29,521 nucleotides of DNA from Saccharofermentans sp. (GCA_024692105.1 JAILMZ010000046.1:1-29521); one strand, 5' to 3'. Positions 8,406 through 16,105 are shown, counted from the stretch's first letter. The notes: generated by a model not told the origin, from the letters alone. A program made the numbers and translations.

Positions 8406-9986
8406 TTATTCCATTCCGAGATCTTTGTCTATCAACACCTGGAAAGGCGTTGCCGTTAGGCCGTTCTGAGCGTGCAGAGGCGTGGGGCCGTATGAGAAAT
8501 ATGCGTAGCGTACCTTTGAAGGGAACTCGACTTCGGGGCAGGATATGAGCACGGTCTTGCCGTCGAAATCAACCGCCGCATCCGCCGGGTAGAACTCTCC
8601 GTCTTCGCCTGCAACCTCAAAGCCTGACTCGTTGCCGCCGTAATCGGTCGCGATGTTGAGGAGCATATAGTCGCCGCCGAAAGTCACTTCGACGCCTTCG
8701 CCTCGTCTGGCATCAACGATGTAAGGTGCCACCGCATCGACGTTCTCAAAGCCGTAAACGAACTTCTGGGCAAGAAGCGCGAGCCTGTCGCCGGGTGTCT
8801 TCTTGTCCGAAGGATGCAGGTTGTTGAACTCGCCGCAATCAACGATGACCGCCATATAGACGTTGGGGATGTCTATCGCGACGATCTGCTGCTGCTGCCT
8901 TATTACCGGCCAGGACATGTCGTCATAACCCATGTACTTACGGTCTTTGGAGATGAACATCGGGAGCTGGCAGAACAGAAACGGCAGCTCATCGTCAAAG
9001 AAGACGCTTCTCCATTCCTGGATAAGAGTCTCAAAGACGGGACCGTACTCGTTCTGATATCCGTCTGCGGCATCAGCCTCGCCCTGATAGAATATGACAC
9101 CTCTCAGGGTATAAGGAGCGATCCTCAAGATCATGCACTCAAAGAACGAACCGGGATGCCTTACGGCTCTAAGACCGACCGGCGGAGGCCAGGGTTCAGG
9201 ACCGAACTTCATGTCGGCTTCGATAAAGGTCATGTAAGGATTCTCTTCGAGAGCCTCGTTCAGAGTCCTGTCGTATTCAGCCTTCTCTTTGGCATATTCC
9301 TTCTGGTAATAATCGAATTCCTCATCCGTGAGGGAAGCCGCAGCTTCATCAAAACCCTGGATGTACAGTCTGCCTTCCTTTGTCTCCATCAGGCTGTCTA
9401 TGCTCTGCCAGCAGTCGATGGTCGATGCGCTGTAACAGCAGGTGATGATGCCGATCTTGGAATCGAGCCTGACTTCCAGCGAATGTGCAAAGTAATACGC
9501 GAGACCGCTCATAAGACCGGCATTTTCCGAAGTGATATCGATCCACTGGGACTCTTCCTCAGCCTTGGCCTGGTCTTCGTCCAGGAAACCTGCCTTGGGC
9601 ACATCGTAAAGGCGGATATCCGTCCTGCCGATCTTGGGAATGATGTATTTGGCAAATTCAGTCCTGACGAGGGGGTATTCCATGTTCTTCTGTCCTGCAG
9701 CGAGCCATACTTCGCCCGCATAGCAGTTCTTCAGACGGATCTGCTCCTCGTCATTCTCATACACTGCAACTTCATAGGGACCGCCCGGCTCATCAGTCGG
9801 GTCTACACATACGAGGAAACTGCCGTCTTCCTCCGTGCCGGCTACACCTGAAAGGACAGTCTTGCCGTCTTTTATAAGATCACATCTTATCGTACGGGTT
9901 TTGTCGCAAGTACCGAAAACGCGGAACTCGGCGCCCCACTGGAAGACAAGATTGTCTTTGAAAATTCCGTTCAGTTTTATAGCCAT
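8406..9986 (-). CDS. Sialate O-acetylesterase-like SGNH/GDSL hydrolase, nucleophile motif altered
   Basis: About 526 residues without a signal peptide. The fold family is shown by a beta-rich N-terminus (IFKDNLVFQWG), AGEVWLAAGQKNMEYPL, the mid-protein GVIFYQGEADA and C-terminal NNLHPSDKKTPGDRLA (His391). In carbohydrate esterases of this group the first motif is normally GQSNM with Ser as nucleophile; here codon AAG gives Lys100 (GQKNM). The second block, normally near WGGT, reads CCYSASTIDCW. Either the enzyme is not a classical acetylesterase or it works differently. The ATG at 9986 matches family starts; an upstream TTG at 10016 has a better-spaced AGGTG SD and would add 10 residues. It follows the SCP2-like gene and precedes the CBS gene. 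Confidence 0.78.
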   Translation of the reverse strand: MAIKLNGIFKDNLVFQWGAEFRVFGTCDKTRTIRCDLIKDGKTVLSGVAGTEEDGSFLVCVDPTDEPGGPYEVAVYENDEEQIRLKNCYAGEVWLAAGQKNMEYPLVRTEFAKYIIPKIGRTDIRLYDVPKAGFLDEDQAKAEEESQWIDITSENAGLMSGLAYYFAHSLEVRLDSKIGIITCCYSASTIDCWQSIDSLMETKEGRLYIQGFDEAAASLTDEEFDYYQKEYAKEKAEYDRTLNEALEENPYMTFIEADMKFGPEPWPPPVGLRAVRHPGSFFECMILRIAPYTLRGVIFYQGEADAADGYQNEYGPVFETLIQEWRSVFFDDELPFLFCQLPMFISKDRKYMGYDDMSWPVIRQQQQIVAIDIPNVYMAVIVDCGEFNNLHPSDKKTPGDRLALLAQKFVYGFENVDAVAPYIVDARRGEGVEVTFGGDYMLLNIATDYGGNESGFEVAGEDGEFYPADAAVDFDGKTVLISCPEVEFPSKVRYAYFSYGPTPLHAQNGLTATPFQVLIDKDLGME

Positions 9987-10048
9987 GGTTGTATTATATA
10001 CCCTCAGTTGACACAAAAGGGCACCTAATTGTCAAATTTCTTTTTTAA

Positions 10049-10378
10049 TTATCCGAAAAACGCTTTGACGAATAATATGGCAGCATCAGTGTTGCCGTTG
10101 ATGGTTATGCTGCCTTCCGCAAGACCCTCGTAGAAGTCTTTCGTGCCCGAGAGGACTGCTGCGAAAACGTCCGCGTCAGCATCGATATAGAAGGTGGCAT
10201 CGTAGTATTCGTAAGGTGCGACCTCGACACTGCCTTCTTCCGATTTTACATAGATCGGTAGATTGTCCAGGTTGCCTTTAAGAGTGATCTGGGTTGCCAT
10301 GTCACCCCAGAACTTTATCTTGGATGCCTTTGCATTTACGGCTTTGAATATGCTTCCGAATTCAGCTTCTACTTTCAT
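10049..10378 (-). CDS. SCP2 sterol-carrier-like lipid-binding protein
   Basis: 109 residues, the size of a single SCP2 domain. The N-terminal helix, the repeated short beta strands (ITLKGNLDNLPIYV, DATFYIDADADVFAAVLSG) and the C-terminal GLAEGSITINGNTDAAILFVKAFF match the SCP2 layout. That family binds acyl chains or other hydrophobic ligands in a tunnel. Its ATG overlaps the stop of the SDR gene (ATGA), so the two are translationally coupled and may act on the same lipid-like substrate. The ligand is unknown. Confidence 0.8.
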   Translation of the reverse strand: MKVEAEFGSIFKAVNAKASKIKFWGDMATQITLKGNLDNLPIYVKSEEGSVEVAPYEYYDATFYIDADADVFAAVLSGTKDFYEGLAEGSITINGNTDAAILFVKAFFG

Positions 10379-11256
10379 GACTCTTCCTCTTTGACTTCTT
10401 CCTTAACGGGTTCAGCCGCAGCTTCTGCGGGATGTTCGACAGGCATGCATCTGCTCTCGATATAAAGGATCAGGTCGTTGGGTACGATCTTGGATGCCAC
10501 ATGAAGAGCCTTTTGAGAGAAACCGTATACGAGCATCCTGCGGCCTTTGATGGAGGCTTTGATCGATGCTTCTGCGAGCTTGTCGGCATCAGCGACAACA
10601 TACTGTCTGAATCCCGTGAATTCCGATGAAGCACCGCCCGTCGCCTTGCTCTGGAACTCGGTGTTAACGGGACCGGGACAGACGGTGGTGACACATATGC
10701 CGTAATCAGCAAGCTCGAAAGCGAGTGCTCTCGAGAAAGAGATCACGTAGGATTTGCTCGCTGCATAAGCGGCAAATCCGGGTTGGGGCAGGAATCCTGC
10801 CGATGAAGCGATATTGATTATCCTCGGACCGTTTGCCTTGGAGTAGAACCTGTCCTTCTCGATCATGTAGGGAAGGCAGATCCTTGTGAGCTTAGAAAGT
10901 GCGGTGCAGTTGATATCCAGAGTATCTTCGATCGCCTTGGCAGGCTGGTCTTCCACGGCACCTTTGATGCCCATGCCCGCGCAGTTGACAAGAAGGCCGA
11001 CCTGAGGCTTCTCCGTTGCGAGCTGTTCTTCAAGTTCAGCGAGATTGTCAGGATCGGAAAGATCACAGACTACGGGCAGTACGCGCTCATCACCGAGTGA
11101 ATCGATGACGCCGTTCAGTTTGTCGGCATTCCTTGCCACCGCCCAAACTTCATCAAAAGGAACGCCGCCAAAGATGCCGCGTTCCCTGATAATGAACTTT
11201 AGAAATGATTTGCCTATTCCGGAAGATGCGCCGGTAACGATAGCAATATTCTTCAA
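10375..11256 (-). CDS. Short-chain dehydrogenase/reductase (SDR)
   Basis: 293 residues. Classical SDR features are present: NAD(P)-binding TGASSGIGK (8-16), NCAG (91-94), catalytic Ser in NIASSAG (~151-152), and Tyr164/Lys168 in YAASK, followed by CPGPVNTEF. The C-terminal tail is Glu/Ala-rich and probably disordered. The start codon is TTG, backed by a strong SD AAGGAGG 7 bases upstream. It resembles the DltE/YqjQ-like SDRs that act on lipid or ketone substrates, and the coupled SCP2-like gene supports a hydrophobic substrate; this is inference. It lies 57 bases after the 808-residue surface-protein gene and may share its transcript. Confidence 0.9.
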   Translation of the reverse strand: MKNIAIVTGASSGIGKSFLKFIIRERGIFGGVPFDEVWAVARNADKLNGVIDSLGDERVLPVVCDLSDPDNLAELEEQLATEKPQVGLLVNCAGMGIKGAVEDQPAKAIEDTLDINCTALSKLTRICLPYMIEKDRFYSKANGPRIINIASSAGFLPQPGFAAYAASKSYVISFSRALAFELADYGICVTTVCPGPVNTEFQSKATGGASSEFTGFRQYVVADADKLAEASIKASIKGRRMLVYGFSQKALHVASKIVPNDLILYIESRCMPVEHPAEAAAEPVKEEVKEEES

Positions 11257-11313
11257 GAGCCTACCTCCTTAAGGTTTTCCCTTCAGAGAAACTGTTACTT
11301 GATTATTATTGCC

Positions 11314-13740
11314 TCATTCCTGTTTCCAGTCAACCGGCTTGAATCCCGGCAGGGGTTCTGTGGCGGTCGGTCTCGCTCCGTTGTTAAGAAGGGACGAATC
11401 CTTGCCCTCGAGAGACATTCCCTTCGTGGGGGCGTGAGGAGCCTTGCCTTTGCCGGAAGGTCTTGACAGATCTCCCATGACCGAACCTTTGCTCTCGCGT
11501 TCGGGAGCAGGTGTCCTTGCCTTTTCCGCTCTGTCGAAAAATGCGGACTTATGTGTAGGCTGGTCAGCAATGCTTGCATGCTCCTGAGCCGGTTCAGTCT
11601 TGGCAGGTGCCGCTGCACGCGGAGTCTCTGCTGCCGGTGCTCCCGAAGGCTTGAAAGGATTTACTGCTGCCACTCCGGGCTGTGACCATACAGGTGCTCT
11701 TCCGCCTGCATAGGGTGCCTGGGGCCTCTGCGCATGTACAGCCGTACCGAGCTGGGTAGCGTTGTTCGACATCTTGCGATAGTCTTCGGGTGTCTTATGT
11801 GATCTGATACCGGGAGTAGAGTAGATGGCTCTCTCTGCCGATCTGTCTAAAGGCTTGAAAGGTGAGTTCGACTCTTCTCTCTTTTCCTCAGGTTCTTCCT
11901 GTGCAGCCTTTTCAGCTGCGACAACTGCTGCGCGGTTTACGGATAATTCCTTCGGTCTCTTGTGAGGTACTGAAGGAACGGAAGGCTTCTTCTGCGCAGT
12001 TGCTGCTGCGGTTGCTGCCGGTCTGGATACAGCGGGAGCAGCTTTGACCTGAGGCTCTTCCTTTTTTGCACTTGCGGCCGCAGCCGTTGCCGTTGTGGCA
12101 GCTGCGGTTGATGCAGCGTGGTTAACGGAGAGAGAATCAGGGCTCTTGAACGGAGGCCTCTGCTGGAGTTCTTCCTTTTTGGCCTCTTCGATGATGTTTC
12201 GTCTTGCCTCAGCACGCATCCTGAGCTGCTCTTTTGCAGCTTCAGCTCTTTCCCTTGCCTGAGCCGCAGATGCGGTTCCGAGAGCTGAACCCGTTGTCGT
12301 GGAGTGTACGGGGGAAGCCGGCTTGAAAACGGGTTTCTCAGGGGCAGATGCTGCTTTTGATGCAACGGGTGCAGTAGCCGCTGCAGGCGCAACTTTAGCC
12401 TTAGGCGCATCCTGCTCAGCCTTTGCAGCTGCAACAGCTGCAGCGTGGTTTACGGATAATTCCTTCGGTCTCTTGTGAGGTACGGAAGGTGTGGAAGGTG
12501 ATGAAGGCTTGGCCTGTACCTGGTTATCGGCAGCTTCCATCTTCTTGAGTTCCTTCATGGCTGAAGCGGTATTGAAGGATGAGTGATCGTCGTTCGTCTC
12601 GATGGCTGCAGCTGTCGCCTTACCCTTGCCGATGTTGAAATGGTATCCGACTGCATAGATGAGGTCTGATGCTCCGGGAATGAAGTTGATCGCGATCTCG
12701 GAACCCTTGTAGCCCTTATTGCTCTTGAGATATCTGTATCTTGCATATCCGGCACCTGCGAGAAGTACGGCGAAGATCACCCATGCCCATGTCGTGATCA
12801 TCTGCTTTCTTGCTTTCTGTGCATTCAGTTCTTCCTGTGTGGTGCTCTTAAGGCCCATTACGACGGGGGAGCCGTCATCGTGAGTCTCGTCGAGGATGAT
12901 CGTCTCATCGTAGGATTCGCCGTCCTTGACCTCTCCAACAACAGACATGACAGTCTCCTGCGATGCGCCTGCAGTCAGAGTATCGTCATCGACAGCGGCA
13001 GTTTCTGTGGGATTAGTTGTCTCTTCTATCGTCTCGTCTGCACCGGACACAGTTGCCTTTGTGGTCGTAGCAACGGTGGCATCACCTGCGGCCGCAGGTG
13101 CAGGATCGGCATTTCCGCCATTATCAGCTACAGGCGCAGCAGTCTGAGCAGCGGAAGCCTGTGTTGCTTGTGTAGCCTGGGTAGTGGCTTGTGTAGCCTG
13201 GGTAGTGGCTTGTGTAGCCTGAGTTGTGGCTTGTGTAGCCTGGGTAGTAGCTTGTGTTGCTTGAGTTGTGGCTTGTGTAGCCTGAGTTGTGGCTGCTGTA
13301 GTCTCTGTTGGTTTAGGTGTCGGTTCATTTGAGGAAACACTTGAGATAGATGCGGTCAAATCGTCACTCCAAGTGCCGACGACTTGAATTTGGTATTGAT
13401 TGTTTGGATTATTACCCCAACCTGTGATACTAACGGATATTTCCTGATCATCAGCTTTGCTGCATGTTCCGGCGCCGTTTCCAAAATTATAACCATTAAT
13501 CTCACACGAATGACCACAAGATATATTAAAAATAACTGTAGTTCCTGTACTGTAACCAGAAACCTTAAAGTTTATATTAGCTCCATCAGGCCAAGATTCA
13601 ACGCTGGTAATCGTTACAGTTCCGTCTGCTGATACTTCCTTTTTAAGAAGTGATAATGAGATACCGGTTGTTAGGATGATACAAAGAATTAAAGAAAGAA
13701 ACTTGACCGCGAATTTACCAGCATTTCTGCTAACCATCAT
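11314..13740 (-). CDS. Single-pass surface protein: secreted beta module, Thr/Gln repeats, membrane helix, long repetitive cytoplasmic tail
   Basis: About 808 residues. Residues ~10-32 are a signal peptide or anchor. Residues ~38-145 are a beta-rich module ending in QIQVVGTWSDDLTASISSVS, similar in layout to the N-terminal module of the GH5 protein. Then come Thr/Gln/Ala heptads (ATTQATQ, ~150-192), an acidic Thr-rich stalk, a membrane helix (~317-337, WAWVIFAVLLAGAGYARYRY) and a ~470-residue Ala/Lys/Pro-rich cytoplasmic tail. The tail holds three copies of LSVN(H/R)AA, two within PSVPHKRPKELSVN, and five FKP/FKS motifs. No catalytic domain is seen; a carbohydrate-sensing or anchoring role is conceivable. 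ATG 13740 is chosen because GAGGGGGG lies ~10 bases upstream; an in-frame TTG at 13767 has no better support. Confidence 0.75.
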   Translation of the reverse strand: MMVSRNAGKFAVKFLSLILCIILTTGISLSLLKKEVSADGTVTITSVESWPDGANINFKVSGYSTGTTVIFNISCGHSCEINGYNFGNGAGTCSKADDQEISVSITGWGNNPNNQYQIQVVGTWSDDLTASISSVSSNEPTPKPTETTAATTQATQATTQATQATTQATQATTQATQATTQATQATTQATQATQASAAQTAAPVADNGGNADPAPAAAGDATVATTTKATVSGADETIEETTNPTETAAVDDDTLTAGASQETVMSVVGEVKDGESYDETIILDETHDDGSPVVMGLKSTTQEELNAQKARKQMITTWAWVIFAVLLAGAGYARYRYLKSNKGYKGSEIAINFIPGASDLIYAVGYHFNIGKGKATAAAIETNDDHSSFNTASAMKELKKMEAADNQVQAKPSSPSTPSVPHKRPKELSVNHAAAVAAAKAEQDAPKAKVAPAAATAPVASKAASAPEKPVFKPASPVHSTTTGSALGTASAAQARERAEAAKEQLRMRAEARRNIIEEAKKEELQQRPPFKSPDSLSVNHAASTAAATTATAAAASAKKEEPQVKAAPAVSRPAATAAATAQKKPSVPSVPHKRPKELSVNRAAVVAAEKAAQEEPEEKREESNSPFKPLDRSAERAIYSTPGIRSHKTPEDYRKMSNNATQLGTAVHAQRPQAPYAGGRAPVWSQPGVAAVNPFKPSGAPAAETPRAAAPAKTEPAQEHASIADQPTHKSAFFDRAEKARTPAPERESKGSVMGDLSRPSGKGKAPHAPTKGMSLEGKDSSLLNNGARPTATEPLPGFKPVDWKQE
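11934..12483 (-). repeat. Pair of perfect 37-bp direct repeats inside the surface-protein gene
   Basis: Bases 11934-11970 and 12447-12483 are identical over 37 bp and 513 bp apart, both encoding the HKRPKELSVN motif of the tail. Identity at third codon positions points to recent duplication or gene conversion. Recombination between them would delete 171 codons in frame. Confidence 0.9.
13166..13291 (-). repeat. Six tandem 21-bp units encoding ATTQATQ heptads
   Basis: Six consecutive 21-bp units (starts 13166, 13187, 13208, 13229, 13250, 13271) differ by a few bases each, with a degenerate unit on either side. They encode the Thr/Gln-rich stalk next to the secreted module. Unit length is a multiple of three, so copy-number changes keep the frame. 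Confidence 0.95.
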
Positions 13741-13779
13741 TCTCCGAGCCCCCCTCGAGAAAAACAATTTAAGTCGAGT

Positions 13780-13796
13780 GTTAACATTTTGTTAAC
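13780..13796. promoter_or_regulatory. Palindromic operator candidate at the surface-protein transcription start
   Basis: GTTAACATTTTGTTAAC is a perfect inverted repeat with 7-base arms around TTT. It sits right at and after the predicted start point of the promoter at 13803-13831, where a bound repressor would block transcription. The 13768-14017 gap otherwise holds that promoter, a small hairpin (AGGCG/CGCCT near 13840-13860) and AT-rich DNA with no gene. Confidence 0.5.
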
Positions 13797-13802
13797 AACC
13801 CT

Positions 13803-13831
13803 ATTATATGGGCTAAACGCCCTATTTACAA
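13803..13831 (-). promoter_or_regulatory. Sigma-A-type promoter of the surface-protein gene
   Basis: On the minus strand, TTGTAA (13826-13831), exactly 17 bases, TATAAT (13803-13808). The spacer itself contains an inverted repeat GGGC-GTTTA-GCCC. The start point would be near 13796. Confidence 0.85.
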
Positions 13832-14017
13832 GGGTTTGAGGCGGTTTTTTATCGCCTTATTTTCGCCACAATCCTTGAAACGCAATACTTTTAAGGGGTG
13901 CACACGATTGCGCATATGATAAAAAATAGCAATAAATCCGATAAATCAAAAATGCTTGTCAGAAAAACAAACATATTTATTTTCATGAATGTAAAGGACT
14001 AAAGTTTATTTGGAAAT

Positions 14018-15172
14018 TCAGATATACATTAAGATAACACTTGCAACCAGAGAAGCGATGCAGGTGCCGATCGCAACGACAAGAAGTGAATTCTCGAGAA
14101 AACTCAGCGCAAGCGCGACCGCAAGTCCGCACGCAGCGGCAATGACCGAGCCTGTCGAGTAGAGTATGGCGGGGAATGTCATCGCGGAAAGTACGGTATA
14201 AGGAATATAGTCGAAGAAGGCCTTTACCTTCGGGTTGGTCAGTTTTTTTCTGAACAGAACGAACGGGATCATCCTGACAAGGTAGGTCGTGATGGTCATG
14301 GCTATGAACAGGGGGATGAATTTATCCAAGGAAACGGCAGAACCTGTTTCAGATGCGGTATCTGCGCCTGATGCCTGGACATATCCCGGCGCGAAAAGGA
14401 TCAAGACGGCGCTAAGTGCAGCCAGCAGTACCCCGAGAATTATGAGAGATGTGCGTTTCGACATCTCGATGCCGGACACTGCGACGCCGCAGAGTGCTGC
14501 GATAACTGCAGCGATGATTATCGCGAAGCCTCCCGTGATCGTAGATGAGAGGGCAGGGATATAGAACATCAATGCTGACAGAAGGCACGCAAGTACCGAG
14601 CAGTTCATGATGATGTTGTTTTTCTTTGTCTGAGGGATGACTATGGATACGAACATTCCGTAGATGCCGATCGAGAGTGCATTGGTAAGGAAGTCGGGGA
14701 ATACGCCGCCTAACAGCGCGCCTATAACTGTGCCCAAGGTCCAGCCTATGACAGGGAGGATGGTGAGACCGAAGAAATATCTCGAGCCTATGGCATGCTT
14801 GCGCGATATTGCCACTCCGAAGATCTCGTCGGTAATGCCGTAGGCAAGCAGGATTCTCATGAGGGGAGTCATGGTATTGTCGGTCTTCTGTGAGAGTGCG
14901 ATGCCCATCAGGGAGTATCTGAGGTTGATGACGATCTGGGTTAGTATCATGGCAATGATGCCACCTGCACCGGCAATGATGCCGACGCCTGCGACCTGTC
15001 CTGCCGAAGTAACGTTCGTAAGGGATATGATGCTTGCCTGGATCCAGTTAAGACCTGATGTTATGGCAAGGATACCGAAGGTGAACGAGACTGACAGATA
15101 ACCGAGCCCGACAGCAAGACCGTCCTTGAATCCTTGTGCAAAAGAACCGGATCCCTGTGTGTTATCAGCCAT
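14018..15172 (-). CDS. Fused AzlC-AzlD branched-chain amino acid exporter
   Basis: 384 residues. The first ~235 residues match AzlC: FKDGLAVGLGYLSVSFTFGILA, the RYSLMGIALS region and ITDEIFGVA. The last ~110 residues match AzlD: MTITTYLVRMIPFVLFRKK, FFDYIPYTVLSAMTFPAIL. These are normally two proteins (BrnF/BrnE type) that together export branched-chain amino acids; here they form one chain joined by an extra segment with helices and an ASGADTASETGS linker. The function is by family; the substrate is not proven. Its start overlaps the end of the lipoprotein gene by 8 bases (ATGGCTGA), so the pair forms an operon. No clear terminator follows. Confidence 0.88.
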   Translation of the reverse strand: MADNTQGSGSFAQGFKDGLAVGLGYLSVSFTFGILAITSGLNWIQASIISLTNVTSAGQVAGVGIIAGAGGIIAMILTQIVINLRYSLMGIALSQKTDNTMTPLMRILLAYGITDEIFGVAISRKHAIGSRYFFGLTILPVIGWTLGTVIGALLGGVFPDFLTNALSIGIYGMFVSIVIPQTKKNNIIMNCSVLACLLSALMFYIPALSSTITGGFAIIIAAVIAALCGVAVSGIEMSKRTSLIILGVLLAALSAVLILFAPGYVQASGADTASETGSAVSLDKFIPLFIAMTITTYLVRMIPFVLFRKKLTNPKVKAFFDYIPYTVLSAMTFPAILYSTGSVIAAACGLAVALALSFLENSLLVVAIGTCIASLVASVILMYI

Positions 15173-15764
15173 AGATAGCGACTATCTCGTCGAATGTAAA
15201 GTACATGTCAAGGTCGGTCTGGTACTGGGCAGCAGAATCTGAACCGACTTCGGTTATCGTGACAAGAGACTTGGTCTCTGCGTCCATCTTATAAACGATC
15301 CCGCCGGTAATGTAATACTTCTCGACAGGGTCATAATCGCCGTCGTTATACACGGTCGTTCTGGCAAAGAGTATTGCATCGCCCATGTCGAAATACTCTT
15401 CCACTACGATGCGGTCATCAAATGTCTTTTCCATCTGGAGGGCTCTGTATTTGCCGTCAGCCGAGACAGTATATACAGCAGTTACGGGCACGCCTGCATA
15501 GCTTGTACCTTCAGTCTGCTTTACCGTAGCCTCGGAAAGGTGGTCTTTCATATAAAGACTCAGCTCCTCATCGAATTCCTTTGTGCGGGTATAGACGGAG
15601 TCATATGTGAGTTCTTCTGTCTCGGACTGAGTCTGTGATGCGGTCATCTCAGGATTCGAATAGATCTTGGAGTTGTCGCAGGAGGCAAAGGCAAAGAGCA
15701 TGGCCGTAACGCAGGTTCCTGCAACGGCTTTCTTAACGATATTATCAATAAAATAGTTTTCCAT
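15165..15764 (-). CDS. Putative lipoprotein of unknown function
   Basis: About 199 residues. A lipoprotein signal with lipobox-like FAFASC near residue 30 is followed by a Ser/Thr/Glu linker and a small beta-rich domain (VTAVYTVSADGKYRALQMEKTFDDRIVVEEYF; a YYITGGIVYKMDAETKSL strand pair). No family is recognised. The ATG at 15764 is chosen over more upstream starts because GGAGG lies 7 bases before it and the signal peptide then has normal length. Its last codons overlap the start of the AzlC-AzlD gene. A TATAAT lies upstream on the minus strand without a good -35. Confidence 0.75.
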   Translation of the reverse strand: MENYFIDNIVKKAVAGTCVTAMLFAFASCDNSKIYSNPEMTASQTQSETEELTYDSVYTRTKEFDEELSLYMKDHLSEATVKQTEGTSYAGVPVTAVYTVSADGKYRALQMEKTFDDRIVVEEYFDMGDAILFARTTVYNDGDYDPVEKYYITGGIVYKMDAETKSLVTITEVGSDSAAQYQTDLDMYFTFDEIVAIYG

Positions 15765-15832
15765 ATTATGCCTCCACATATATTCAACCGCCCGATTATA
15801 GCACATATAATGATATACGGCTTTTACTTAAG

Positions 15833-15861
15833 TTGACAAAGAAGGCCAAAGATTATACAAT
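15833..15861 (+). promoter_or_regulatory. Promoter of tRNA-Ser
   Basis: TTGACA (15833-15838), 17-base spacer, TACAAT (15856-15861). It lies 24 bases before the tRNA 5' end. Confidence 0.85.
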
Positions 15862-15884
15862 CATTGAGCATTTTATAAGAACAC

Positions 15885-15977
15885 GGAGAAGTCGCCTAGC
15901 CTGGTCGAGGGCGCACGACTGGAAATCGTGTAAACCCCAAAAGGGTTTCGAGAGTTCGAATCTCTCCTTCTCCGCCA
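15885..15977 (+). tRNA. tRNA-Ser (anticodon GGA)
   Basis: 93 nt, class II tRNA. Acceptor GGAGAAG/CTTCTCC, anticodon stem CACGA/TCGTG around CTGGAAA (anticodon GGA), a long variable arm AACCCC-AAAA-GGGTTT, T arm AGAGTTCGAATCTCT, discriminator G and encoded CCA. It decodes UCC and UCU. Its 3' end serves as the left copy of an att-like repeat. Confidence 0.97.
15961..15977 (+). repeat. Left att-like repeat (tRNA-Ser 3' end)
   Basis: TCTCTCCTTCTCCGCCA, the last 17 bases of tRNA-Ser, recurs exactly at 18355-18371. Sequence after the two copies differs at once (AAAAATT versus CAGACG), as expected at an attL/attR pair. Confidence 0.75.
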
Positions 15978-16051
15978 AAAAATTTCGGGCGTCGCAAGAA
16001 AGTCAATAAAATCAAGGGTTTCAAGCCTTTGATGAAGCCGTAAAAGCACTG

Positions 16052-16072
16052 CTTACGACAAACTTACGACAA
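16052..16072 (+). repeat. Two direct CTTACGACAA repeats, integrase-arm-like
   Basis: CTTACGACAA occurs at 16052-16061 and 16063-16072, an 11-base period, about 75 bases from the att-like repeat. Short ACGACAA-type direct repeats near a tRNA attachment site resemble arm-type binding sites of tyrosine integrases in Firmicutes elements. Their role here is inferred. Confidence 0.45.
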
Positions 16073-16105
16073 TTTGTTAAAACAAACAAAGGGAGCCCAA
16101 CAAAA

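Noticed and set aside
8814..9851. Plus-strand open frame of 345 codons
   Set aside because: It lies entirely antisense to the esterase-like gene, shows no family features and has no supported start.
10008..10030. Plus-strand promoter TTGACA at 10008
   Set aside because: No -10 lies at proper spacing and there is no plus-strand gene downstream.
13166..13291. CRISPR-like array of short repeats
   Set aside because: The 21-bp units are contiguous with no spacers and encode heptads in frame within a protein gene.
12880..13332. Plus-strand open frame rich in Ser, Cys, Gly and Leu
   Set aside because: It is the antisense reading of the Thr/Gln repeat region; it has no SD and its odd composition follows from the repeats.
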